64,000 nucleotides of DNA from Bacteroidota bacterium (GTDB lineage: Bacteria; Bacteroidota; Bacteroidia; Chitinophagales; Chitinophagaceae). Of this stretch, positions 56,090-64,000 are shown piece by piece. The translations under genes were made by a program, and so were the position numbers. Below the pieces are notes generated by a model, which worked only from the letters and a program-made list of their open reading frames with translations, was not told the DNA's origin and searched no databases. Positions within the stretch are counted from its first letter, which is position 1. Every line of letters begins with the position of its first letter. The DNA lies in the NCBI GenBank assembly GCA_018266455.1, contig JAFEAJ010000031.1, positions 1-64,000 of the forward strand, in the 5' to 3' direction.

Positions 56090-57151
56090 TTATTTGCCTG
56101 CATGAGCTGTATATAAGCTGCATGCTTTTTGAACAGTTTTCCGCAAAGGAGTAAAAGAAAAACCGGGAAATGCTTTTAGTATTTTACTATTATCAAAATA
56201 AGTTTTTGCCAATGCCACTTTTGCGCTTTCGCGTGTAAGCACTGAAGGCCTGCCTGAAAACATCGATTTTATTTTCTCCCACCGCCAGGCAACAGAAGCT
56301 AAAAATGGGGTAGCTTCTCGCAGAGGATGCCTTTTCCCGAATTCGTCGGCTATAAAATTAAAAAGCTGCCTAAAAGAACTATTCTCTGCGCTGATAATAA
56401 ATTTTTCCCCGCTAACATTGCTTTCCATCAGCATCACAACAGCTCTTGCCACATCTTCCACATCCACAAATCCGTTAATGCCGTTTGTGTACCATGGCAC
56501 TTCATCATACACGGTTTTGAAAATGGCACAGCTCGATGTGTGCCAGTCCCCATAACCTAAAATTGTGCCCGGGCTCACTATAACAGCACGCAGTCCTTCA
56601 CCGATGGCACGCCAGGCTTCCATTTCGCCATAGTGTTTACTTATGGCGTAATTCGTATTGCTCCTGCTTTTTTGCCATTTTTTGGTTTCATCAACATGGC
56701 CGCCTTCCGAAGTCCTGCCCAATGCTGCAATAGAGCTTACATGCACCAATCTCGGTATGCCCTGAGCTATTGCAGCATTCATCACATTTGCTGTGCCTTC
56801 AATATTTGTTTTGAACATCACATCCTTTTCATGCGAATGAAGGGAAACTTTTGCTGCAGCATGGACCACTGCTCCTGTACCGGCCATTGCTTCTTCCAAT
56901 GAAGCCACGTCAAGAATGTCTCCATCTACCCATTCTACCCTGCTGAATATTTCAGGCGAAACAAAAAAAGGAAGTTTATGGCTCCTGCGAAAGGCGCGGA
57001 CAGCGTAATTTTTTTGCACCAGCTCTTTAATGATATATGCCCCGAGAAAACCAGTGCCACCGGTTATGAAGACTTTTGTTGACAAATCAGATTGTTGAAA
57101 TATTTGCTGCGAAGATAACTGAAGTTGATGGTTAGGGGCTGTGTTGTTCAA
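56090..57151 (-). CDS. NAD-dependent epimerase/dehydratase family protein
   Basis: 353-residue short-chain (extended SDR) enzyme. Nucleotide-binding FITGGTGFLGAYIIKELV near residue 30, DGDILDVASLEEAMAG, VHAAAKVSLH, the YxxxK pair in NYAISKHYGEME and VIVSPGTILGYGDW. Substrate unknown; similar proteins act on dihydroflavonol-like or sugar-nucleotide compounds. It ends next to the 3-hydroxyacyl-CoA dehydrogenase start side; they are separate transcription units. Confidence 0.88.
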   Translation of the reverse strand: MNNTAPNHQLQLSSQQIFQQSDLSTKVFITGGTGFLGAYIIKELVQKNYAVRAFRRSHKLPFFVSPEIFSRVEWVDGDILDVASLEEAMAGTGAVVHAAAKVSLHSHEKDVMFKTNIEGTANVMNAAIAQGIPRLVHVSSIAALGRTSEGGHVDETKKWQKSRSNTNYAISKHYGEMEAWRAIGEGLRAVIVSPGTILGYGDWHTSSCAIFKTVYDEVPWYTNGINGFVDVEDVARAVVMLMESNVSGEKFIISAENSSFRQLFNFIADEFGKRHPLREATPFLASVAWRWEKIKSMFSGRPSVLTRESAKVALAKTYFDNSKILKAFPGFSFTPLRKTVQKACSLYTAHAGK

Positions 57152-57178
57152 TGAATGGCTTATCGGCCATTCAATCCA

Positions 57179-58024
57179 TCAACTATAATCATAATACCCC
57201 TGACCGCTTTTCTTCCCGAGTTTATTATGCTTTACTTTTTCTTCCTGTATGGGCGAGGGCCTCAGCCGCCCGGGCCGGTCCATGGCTTCATAAACAGAAC
57301 GGCTTACGGTGTAATTGATATCATTGCCGATGAGGTCCATCAATTTGAACGGCCCCATTTTAAAGCCGGTCGCTTCCATTAATGCATCAATAGTTGCATA
57401 ATCGGCAATGCCTTGTTCAATCAGCCTCAATGCTTCGAGGTAATAAGGGCGGGCAACGCGATTGACAATAAACCCTGGCGAGTCCCTGCAAACAACAGGC
57501 GTTTTGCCAAACTGCTTTGCCAGTTCAACAATAATTGTTATGACTTCTCTATCTGTGCAGTCGGCGCTCACCACTTCAACCAGTTTCATTACAGGGGCAG
57601 GATTAAAAAAATGCATGCCCGCCAGGCGTTCAGGATACAAAACGGTTTTTGCAATTGATGTAACAGATAATGAAGAAGTGTTTGTGGCGAAAATAGTTTG
57701 TGCAGTGTTGATTTCTGCCAGCCGGTGAAACAGGTTTTCTTTTGCTTCAATTTTTTCAACGATTGCCTCGATGATGATGTTTGCTTTACAGTCGCCGATA
57801 AAATTGGTAAAATGAATTTTTTTTAAAATGGCTTCTTTTTCAGCTCCATTGATTTTCTTTTTGTCGGCGAGCGCCTGGATATCATTTTCAATTTTTGATT
57901 TTGCTTTTGCAAGAACTTCATTGCTTACGTCAAACAAAGTAGTGCTAAAACCGGATTGTGCTGATACCTGCGCAATGCCGCTGCCCATGGTCCCTGCCCC
58001 GCAAATGCAGATTGTTTGAGACAT
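57179..58024 (-). CDS. 3-hydroxyacyl-CoA (hydroxybutyryl-CoA) dehydrogenase
   Basis: 281 residues. NAD-binding ICICGAGTMGSGIAQVSAQ, MHFFNPAPVMKLVEVVSA with the catalytic His, TPVVCRDSPGFIVNRVARPY and PFKLMDLIGNDINYTVSRSV. The protein oxidises L-3-hydroxyacyl-CoA (beta-oxidation or butyrate pathway). Start at MSQTICICGAG; the listed extra 8 residues are unlikely. Downstream, 27 bp away on the same strand, is the epimerase. Confidence 0.92.
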   Translation of the reverse strand: MSQTICICGAGTMGSGIAQVSAQSGFSTTLFDVSNEVLAKAKSKIENDIQALADKKKINGAEKEAILKKIHFTNFIGDCKANIIIEAIVEKIEAKENLFHRLAEINTAQTIFATNTSSLSVTSIAKTVLYPERLAGMHFFNPAPVMKLVEVVSADCTDREVITIIVELAKQFGKTPVVCRDSPGFIVNRVARPYYLEALRLIEQGIADYATIDALMEATGFKMGPFKLMDLIGNDINYTVSRSVYEAMDRPGRLRPSPIQEEKVKHNKLGKKSGQGYYDYS

Positions 58025-58068
58025 AGAATTGATAAATCTTTGTTCCATTTATATTCTGCCGATGAAAG

Positions 58069-58116
58069 GATTGCGACGCAACGATGATGCCATGAAATAC
58101 CAAAGCCGGTATCAAA
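58069..58116 (+). repeat. Dispersed ~48-bp intergenic repeat, copy C
   Basis: GATTGCGACGCAACGATGAT then GCCATGAAATACC and a GGTATCA end. Lies between the dehydrogenase start and the pheS stop; orientation opposite to copies A and B. Confidence 0.6.
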
Positions 58117-58154
58117 AAAAAAATGTGCACTACCGTTGCGGGCTGCCCGGTTTT

Positions 58155-59186
58155 TTACACAGCCGAAACGAACTGTTTCAAAAACCGCATATCATTTTGT
58201 GAATACAAGCGCAAATCATTAATACGGTACTTGAGCTGGCAAATTCTTTCAATTCCCATGCCGAATGCAAAGCCGGTATATTTGTTGTTATCGATCCCAA
58301 AATTTTCCAGCAGTTTGGGGTGCACCATTCCGCTGCCGAGAATTTCAACCCAGCCGGTGTGCTTGCACACATTACAGCCACTTCCGCCGCAAATGCGGCA
58401 ATTGATATCCATTTCAGCGCTGGGCTCAGTAAAGGGGAAATAAGAAGGGCGGAAACGCACTTTCACTTCTTTGCCAAACATTTCCTGCACAAAAAAATAA
58501 AGCGTTTGCTTCAGGTCGGCGAAGGAAACATTTTCATCTATATATAAGCCTTCCGTTTGGTGAAAGAAGCAATGTGCTCGGGCACTGATGGTCTCATTCC
58601 GGTAAACACGCCCCGGGCAAATAATGCGGATGGGGGGTTTTTGTTTCTCCATCACACGCGCCTGTACGCTGCTGGTGTGGGTGCGCAGCAGCCAGTCAGG
58701 GTTTTTATGAATATAGAAAGTGTCCTGCATATCTCGTGCAGGATGATTTTCGGGGAGGTTGAGCGCTGTAAAATTATGCCAGTCATCTTCGATTTCGGGC
58801 CCTTCTGCCACAGAAAAACCCAACCTGCCGAATATATGGACAATCTGGTTCCTCACTAAACTGATTGGGTGTCGAGTTCCCAAAGGCAATGCATCACCGG
58901 GAAGTGTTAAGTCAATGCTGCTGCCCGTGGGGTGCTGACTGCCAGGTACCGACTCTTTCAGTTCCTCATATTTTGCTTCGGCAAATTGTTTGAGCTCATT
59001 CAACACCTGGCCAAATTCTTTTTTCTTTTCACCGGGCACATTGCGCATTTCCCCAAACAGGTTTTTTACAATTCCTTTTGAACCAAGAAATTTAATACGG
59101 TATGCTTCCGGCGAACTCCCATCGGTTGGCTTAACAGCAGCTATTTCCTTTTTATAAGCTTCGATCTGTTGCAACAATTGCTCCAT
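58155..59186 (-). CDS. pheS: Phenylalanyl-tRNA synthetase alpha subunit
   Basis: 343 residues. N-terminal coiled coil (MEQLLQQIEAYKKEIAAVKP), class II catalytic core with RTHTSSVQARVME (motif 2-like), GRVYRNETISARAHCFFHQT and FGMGIERICQLKY (motif 3). A Cys-rich CRICGGSGCNVCKHTGW insert is usual in this branch. Start moved to MEQLLQQ; pheT is elsewhere. Confidence 0.95.
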   Translation of the reverse strand: MEQLLQQIEAYKKEIAAVKPTDGSSPEAYRIKFLGSKGIVKNLFGEMRNVPGEKKKEFGQVLNELKQFAEAKYEELKESVPGSQHPTGSSIDLTLPGDALPLGTRHPISLVRNQIVHIFGRLGFSVAEGPEIEDDWHNFTALNLPENHPARDMQDTFYIHKNPDWLLRTHTSSVQARVMEKQKPPIRIICPGRVYRNETISARAHCFFHQTEGLYIDENVSFADLKQTLYFFVQEMFGKEVKVRFRPSYFPFTEPSAEMDINCRICGGSGCNVCKHTGWVEILGSGMVHPKLLENFGIDNNKYTGFAFGMGIERICQLKYRINDLRLYSQNDMRFLKQFVSAV

Positions 59187-59190
59187 TCGG

Positions 59191-59198
59191 CAAAGATA
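59191..59198 (-). promoter_or_regulatory. -7 box (TATCTTTG) 4 nt before pheS
   Basis: Minus-strand TATCTTTG is an exact TAnnTTTG match and ends 4 nt before the start codon at 59186. No clear -33. Confidence 0.5.
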
Positions 59199-59479
59199 AT
59201 TGTCTGCACGGGGATTTGTATGATTATTAGTATTGAAACGATAATTGGACATTTATTGATATTGCTACTATTGAGCGCTGTTGTACCGCTCTTTTGTGCG
59301 GCAGGAATTCTATTTTCAATTGCTGAACAGGGTTTACCCTGGTTTTCATAATTGACCCGGTCAGGATTTTAATGATCAGAAGCATTCGGCAAGCAGGGGT
59401 AAAATCATGGCCCGGCTTCAGATTTTCTTCAGAATGACCCTGTTTATTTGTATGCCGGATTGTATATCTGCAAATAAAT

Positions 59480-60718
59480 ATGAAGATCCTTTTTTCTTTT
59501 TTCTTAGTAGCATTGGCTGCCAAACGGATGTCTGCGCAGGATAAATCGCTGGATTATTATGTAAGCGCAGCCTTGCACAATAGCCCTTTGCTGAAAGATT
59601 ATACCAACCAGGCACGTGCCAACCTAATTGACAGCCTGCGCATCCGGGCATCGTTTAAACCACAGGTAATTGGAAACAGCATAAACACTTATGCACCGGC
59701 AATCAATGGCTGGGGGTACGATAATGCCATTACCAATGGTGCCAATATCAATGAACTGGTGAGTATTTCACAAAAACTGGTGAGCAGGCAAAATTTGCAA
59801 AACCAATACGAAGCCATCCGCCTGCAAAATGAAGGGCTTAGTGCCAGCGGAAAAATAAGCGAGCAGGATTTGAGAAAAACAATCACCGGGCAATACATTA
59901 CCGCCTATGGGATTTTGCAACAACTTCTCTACAACAAAGAAATGCTTGACCTGCTGAAAACAGAAGAAACCATCCTGAAGCAGTTGACCGATAGAGGAGT
60001 GTACCGGCAAACGGATTACCTCACTTTTCTTGTTACCTTTCAGCAACAACAGGTGCAGGTTAGCCAAATACGCCAGCAATATCAAAATGAATTTGGCACC
60101 TTGAATTATCTCAGCGGCCTGCACGATACATCATTTGCATCATTAGAGGCGCCATTGCTTGAATCAGCAGTTTTGCCAGAACTTGAAAACACGGTCTTTT
60201 ATCGCCAGTTTGAAATTGACAGCATGAAACTGCGCAATAGCAATGCGCAGGTTGATTTCAGTTACAAACCGAAAGTAAATTTGTATGGCGATGCAGGCTA
60301 TGTTTCTTCATTCATGTACCTGCCTTATAAAAATTTCGGGATCAGCTTCGGCGTAAATATAGCTGTTCCTATATATGACGGACACCAGAAAAAAATGCAA
60401 CATGATAAAATTGCCATTGCCGAACAAACACGCGAACAGTACCGCGATTTTTATAAATCGCAATACGGCCAGCAAATTGCACAGCTAATGCAGCAATTGC
60501 AATCTGCGCAGCAGCTTATTAATGAAACAACGGCTCAGTTAAAATTTGCAGAAGGGCTGATCGAAGCCAACAAAAAATTGCTGGAGACAGGAGATGCGAG
60601 GATTGCAGATTATATTATCGCCATCGGCAATTACATTACGGCAAAAAATGTAATTACGCAGAATTCAATCAATAAAATGCAAATCATCAACCAACTGAAT
60701 TACTGGAACAGAAAATGA
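59480..60718 (+). CDS. TolC-family outer-membrane efflux protein
   Basis: 412 residues: signal peptide (ILFSFFLVALAAKRMSAQ), then the long helical repeats of TolC (SPLLKDYTNQARANLIDSLR, ISQKLVSRQNLQNQYEAIRL, QQIAQLMQQLQSAQQLINET). First gene of the efflux operon; it overlaps the adaptor start by 4 bp (ATGA). Confidence 0.88.
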   Translation: MKILFSFFLVALAAKRMSAQDKSLDYYVSAALHNSPLLKDYTNQARANLIDSLRIRASFKPQVIGNSINTYAPAINGWGYDNAITNGANINELVSISQKLVSRQNLQNQYEAIRLQNEGLSASGKISEQDLRKTITGQYITAYGILQQLLYNKEMLDLLKTEETILKQLTDRGVYRQTDYLTFLVTFQQQQVQVSQIRQQYQNEFGTLNYLSGLHDTSFASLEAPLLESAVLPELENTVFYRQFEIDSMKLRNSNAQVDFSYKPKVNLYGDAGYVSSFMYLPYKNFGISFGVNIAVPIYDGHQKKMQHDKIAIAEQTREQYRDFYKSQYGQQIAQLMQQLQSAQQLINETTAQLKFAEGLIEANKKLLETGDARIADYIIAIGNYITAKNVITQNSINKMQIINQLNYWNRK

Positions 60719-61662
60719 AAAAAATAATAAGGAGAAAAAAAATATCGCTAATGCTGACCGCACTGCTCTTGCTGGCCTCATGCCAACCAAAAGCCACAGA
60801 AGATGCAGCCGGGCAGAAAAATGCAGATGCGGTTTCTGAAGGTACGCCTGTTGCTATTGCCCATGCTCAATCCGGTGCCATGAGCGAAACGGTAGAAGTG
60901 AACGCTGTTTCTTCTTTTCTGCTAAAAACTTATGTAAAGGCCAACGTCAATGGTTACCTCGAATCAGTGAACGCCCAGCTCGGAAAATACGTAGCCAAAG
61001 GGCAGGAGCTTTTTGTCATCAAAACCAAAGAAGCCCAAACGCTTGGCAATACGGTAAATTCGCTTGATACGTCGCTACATTTCGCCGGGGTGATCCACAT
61101 CAAAGCCCCGGGCAATGGGTATATCACCCAGCTTACTTACCAGGCAGGCAACTATGTCCAGGACAACGAACAGCTTGCGGTGATCACTGACACGAAAAGC
61201 TTTGTTTTTTTACTGGACCTGCCTTATGAATTAAAACCGTATTTGCCTAACAACAAAAACCTTCAATTGAAGCTTCCGGACGGGACCATCTTGAACGGGC
61301 ACATTGAAGAGGCATTGCCTACTGTTGATGCAGCTTCCCAAACACAGAGCTATGTTATCAGGGTAAATACCGACAAACAAATCCCGGAAAATTTAATTGC
61401 AAAAGTGGGCCTTGTCAAAAAGGCCAAACAGAATGCCATATCTGTTCCCAAATCAGCATTACTGACTGATGAGGCCCAAAGCGAGTTCTGGATCATGAAA
61501 CTTATTGACAGCAGCACTGCTGTTAAAGTGCCTGTTCAAAAAGGAATAGAAACCAATAGCGCAGTTGAAATACTTTTCCCAAAATTAACAGATAGCGACC
61601 TGGTACTGGTTTCCGGGAATTATGGTTTAACCGATACCGCCAAAGTGAGTGTCCAAAAATAA
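60715..61662 (+). CDS. RND efflux periplasmic adaptor (lipoprotein)
   Basis: 315 residues. SPII signal (LMLTALLLLASC), barrel-sandwich halves around VKANVNGYLESVNAQLGKYV and FAGVIHIKAPGNGYITQLTY, and a C-terminal beta-barrel (AISVPKSALLTDEAQSEFWI). The coiled-coil hairpin is nearly absent between the two sandwich halves, so this is a short-hairpin adaptor. Translationally coupled to both neighbours. Confidence 0.88.
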   Translation: MKKIIRRKKISLMLTALLLLASCQPKATEDAAGQKNADAVSEGTPVAIAHAQSGAMSETVEVNAVSSFLLKTYVKANVNGYLESVNAQLGKYVAKGQELFVIKTKEAQTLGNTVNSLDTSLHFAGVIHIKAPGNGYITQLTYQAGNYVQDNEQLAVITDTKSFVFLLDLPYELKPYLPNNKNLQLKLPDGTILNGHIEEALPTVDAASQTQSYVIRVNTDKQIPENLIAKVGLVKKAKQNAISVPKSALLTDEAQSEFWIMKLIDSSTAVKVPVQKGIETNSAVEILFPKLTDSDLVLVSGNYGLTDTAKVSVQK

Positions 61663-64000
61663 TGAACATGCGCAATTTTTTTACTGGCTATAAAAACCCC
61701 ATTACTGTTGTAATTGTAATCATCATCCTGGGCGGGATGTTTGCCTACAGCAAAATGCAAACTTCTCTTTTCCCCGAAATCACGTTCCCAAAAATCAAGG
61801 TTATTGCAGATGCCGGCCAGCAACCTGTAAAAAAAATGATGATTACCGTTACCAGAGAACTGGAGAATGCCATAAAAAAAGTGCAGGGCCTGAAAATGAT
61901 CCGAAGCATTACCAGTCGCGGGAGTTGCGAAATTTCCGCCTTTATGGACTGGAGCGTAGATATTAATATCAGCCAGCAGCGCATTGAATCAAAAATCAGT
62001 GAGATCAGGAACAACTTGCCGCCTGATATCCAAATCACCGTTGAGCGCATGAACCCTTCCATACTCCCAATCATTGGTTATGCCCTGGAAAGCAAAACCA
62101 GGTCGCCAATTGAGATGAAGCTGCTGGCCATGTATACCATTAAGCCATTCCTCTCGCAGGTTGACGGGGTTTCGGAAGTGCGGGTAATAGGCGGCAAGGA
62201 CAAAGAATACTGGCTGGCGCTCGCCACCAGGAAAATGAGCGCCCTCGGCATTACACCTGATATGGTGAATACCGCCTTGAGCCAAACTAATTTTATCAGG
62301 TCGAACGGTTACATAAGCGATTATCATTTATTATACCTCACCATTACTGATGCATCTGTAAGCTCAAAAGAACAACTGGAAAATATTGTTATCAGCAACA
62401 ACGGGAAAAGGATCGTGTTGCTGAAAGATGTGGCCGATGTGCAGATACAGGAAGCCAAACAATACATCAGGATCAATGCCAACGGTCATGAAGGCATTTT
62501 GCTTGCGGTGATCAAACAGCCAAATGCTAACCTTATTGATATTTCTGATAAAATGGGAGTAAAACTGAAAGAGCTGAAAAAAATCCTTCCTAAAGATGTT
62601 TCTATCGAACCTTATTATGTGCAGGCGGATTTTGTGAAAGACTCCATTAAAAGCGTTACTGACAGTTTATGGATCGGGCTGTTGCTTGCCATTTTGGTAG
62701 CGATCATTTTTCTTCGCTCGCTGAAATCAAGCGCCGTTATACTGGTAACCATTCCGGTTACCCTGCTGCTGGCCATCATCTGCATTTATGCTTTCGGCCA
62801 AACCTTTAATGTCATGACGCTGGGCGCCCTGGCCGCCGCGATCGGGTTAATCATTGATGATGCCATTGTGGTGGTAGAGCAAATCCACCGTACTCATGAA
62901 GAACATCCCGGTGAGCCATCAAATGTGCTGGTCCAAAAAGCAATCCGTTATTTGTTTCCCGCCATGATTGGATCATCGTTGAGCACCATTGTGATTTTTA
63001 TACCCTTTGCACTGATGACAGGTGTGGCAGGCGCTTATTTTAACGTAATGACCAATACCATGATCATTACGCTCGTTTGTTCTTTCCTGGTAACATGGAT
63101 ATGCCTCCCTGTTATTTATCTTTTATTTTCTATGCCTTCGAGAGCCGGGCATAAATTGCTTCCTGCATTAAAGGCACATTCAGTGAAAAATCAGCGCTGG
63201 GTGAATTTTTTTATAAAGAGGCCTGCCATCTGTTTGATAATAGTGGTTTCATTTGGTGCAGCCATTTATTTCGTTCTCCCGCGTTTAGAAACCGGTTTCC
63301 TGCCCGATATGGACGAAGGCAGTATTGTGCTTGATTATAATTCATTGCCCGGCACTTCACTGGAAGAAACTGACCGGCAGCTTCGCGAAGTGGAAAAAAT
63401 TTTGATGCAGGTGCCCGAAGTGGAAGCATACTCCCGCCGGACGGGTACAGAGATGGGCTTTTTTATTACAGAACCGAACCGGGGCGATTATCTCATCCAG
63501 TTAAAAAAGGAGCGGTCACGCACTACCGAAGAGGTAAGCGATGACATCAGAAAGAAGATAAACAACACACAGCCTTCACTGAGAATAGATTTTGGGCAGG
63601 TAATCACCGACATGCTCGGCGATCTGATGACATCTGTTCAGCCCATTGAAATAAAAATTTTTGGCAATGACCAGCAAACCCTGCAAAGCCTTTCAAAACA
63701 GGCTTCGGATATTATTTCTAAAGTTGATGGCACTGCCGATGTGTTCAATGGAATTGTAATTGCCGGCCCTTCAGTTGATGTTGAGCCCAATTATGCAAAG
63801 ATTGCCCAATTCGGCATTACGCCGGCAAACATCCAGTTCCAGTTGCAATGTGCGCTCGACGGGAATGTGGCAGGACAGGTTTATGACAGGCAGCAGCTTT
63901 CAAACATCAGGCTGGTTTATCCGGGAAGCCGCACATTAAGTGTTTCAGATATCAATAAAATCCCCATCTTCCTGCCTAACGGTAAAATACAACCGATAAA
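61662..64000 (+). CDS. RND efflux permease, CusA/HAE1-like (3' end outside window)
   Basis: 779 codons, open to the window end, of an expected ~1000+ residue inner-membrane proton antiporter. Features: N-terminal helix (PITVVIVIIILGGMFAY), the ITFPKIKVIADAG start of the porter domain, a helix bundle with GLIIDDAIVVVEQIHRTHEE carrying the essential Asp pair, LETGFLPDMDEGSIVLDYNS and GTSLEETDRQLREVEK. The ATG overlaps the adaptor stop (TAATG). Similarity to CusA-like proteins suggests metal or drug export; substrate is not determined. Confidence 0.93.
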   Translation, partial: MNMRNFFTGYKNPITVVIVIIILGGMFAYSKMQTSLFPEITFPKIKVIADAGQQPVKKMMITVTRELENAIKKVQGLKMIRSITSRGSCEISAFMDWSVDINISQQRIESKISEIRNNLPPDIQITVERMNPSILPIIGYALESKTRSPIEMKLLAMYTIKPFLSQVDGVSEVRVIGGKDKEYWLALATRKMSALGITPDMVNTALSQTNFIRSNGYISDYHLLYLTITDASVSSKEQLENIVISNNGKRIVLLKDVADVQIQEAKQYIRINANGHEGILLAVIKQPNANLIDISDKMGVKLKELKKILPKDVSIEPYYVQADFVKDSIKSVTDSLWIGLLLAILVAIIFLRSLKSSAVILVTIPVTLLLAIICIYAFGQTFNVMTLGALAAAIGLIIDDAIVVVEQIHRTHEEHPGEPSNVLVQKAIRYLFPAMIGSSLSTIVIFIPFALMTGVAGAYFNVMTNTMIITLVCSFLVTWICLPVIYLLFSMPSRAGHKLLPALKAHSVKNQRWVNFFIKRPAICLIIVVSFGAAIYFVLPRLETGFLPDMDEGSIVLDYNSLPGTSLEETDRQLREVEKILMQVPEVEAYSRRTGTEMGFFITEPNRGDYLIQLKKERSRTTEEVSDDIRKKINNTQPSLRIDFGQVITDMLGDLMTSVQPIEIKIFGNDQQTLQSLSKQASDIISKVDGTADVFNGIVIAGPSVDVEPNYAKIAQFGITPANIQFQLQCALDGNVAGQVYDRQQLSNIRLVYPGSRTLSVSDINKIPIFLPNGKIQPI

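Overview
The window comes from a Bacteroidota chromosome, most likely a Chitinophagaceae-type soil or freshwater bacterium. The signs are gliding and type IX secretion genes (porT, gldA, gldH), ubiE next to porT, TAnnTTTG-type -7 promoter boxes, many SPII lipoproteins and outer-membrane beta-barrels, LytTR/LytS two-component pairs, and Bacteroidota-style eno-divIC and UbiA/type III PKS gene sets. No rRNA, tRNA or CRISPR array was seen. Nothing suggests a plasmid or prophage; most of the window is ordinary core genome with small accessory patches.

Layout. 1-3.7 kb is accessory: an orphan RHS tip with a likely immunity lipoprotein, a repeat-containing lipoprotein, two copies of a palindromic MITE-like element (1940-2158 and 3452-3673), and a LuxR-type gene fragment cut by the second copy. 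3.7-21.3 kb is mostly core: a LytTR/LytS pair, a LiaF-like membrane protein, adenine deaminase, a dihydroorotase plus MutS-like operon, beta-barrel proteins, a deformylase-like protein, ubiE-porT, engB, a YkuK protein, a CoA-binding protein and a TonB-C protein. 21.5-26.3 kb holds a candidate phenolic-lipid or quinone locus: UbiA prenyltransferase, type III polyketide synthase, methyltransferase and FAD oxidoreductase, with a small secreted-protein gene facing the other way inside it. 26.4-32.1 kb has a pyruvate dehydrogenase E2 and a GH18-deacetylase-GT2 fusion of 1161 residues, separated by a repeat-rich 579-bp gap.

32.5-33.2 kb is a graveyard containing an Ada-like pseudogene. Then come a RidA protein, kbl, an ECF sigma factor with an anti-sigma-like partner and a beta-barrel, an L,D-transpeptidase, acs, gldA, eno-divIC, nth, a FUSC membrane protein and a fused-subunit 2-oxoacid oxidoreductase (korA). 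49-54.6 kb carries yicC-gldH-histidine kinase-response regulator, a pseudouridine synthase and lpxD. The end holds a carboxypeptidase-regulatory-domain protein, an epimerase, a 3-hydroxyacyl-CoA dehydrogenase, pheS and a TolC-adaptor-RND efflux operon cut by the window edge.

The best leads are the MITE-like elements whose terminal repeats supply the stop codons of both flanking genes, the type III PKS locus, the three-domain polysaccharide enzyme, a four-copy ~50-bp intergenic repeat family, in-frame heptamer repeats in gldA, and several genes whose -7 box sits only 4-10 nt from the start codon, which suggests leaderless mRNAs. All functional calls were made by reading motifs; no database search was run.
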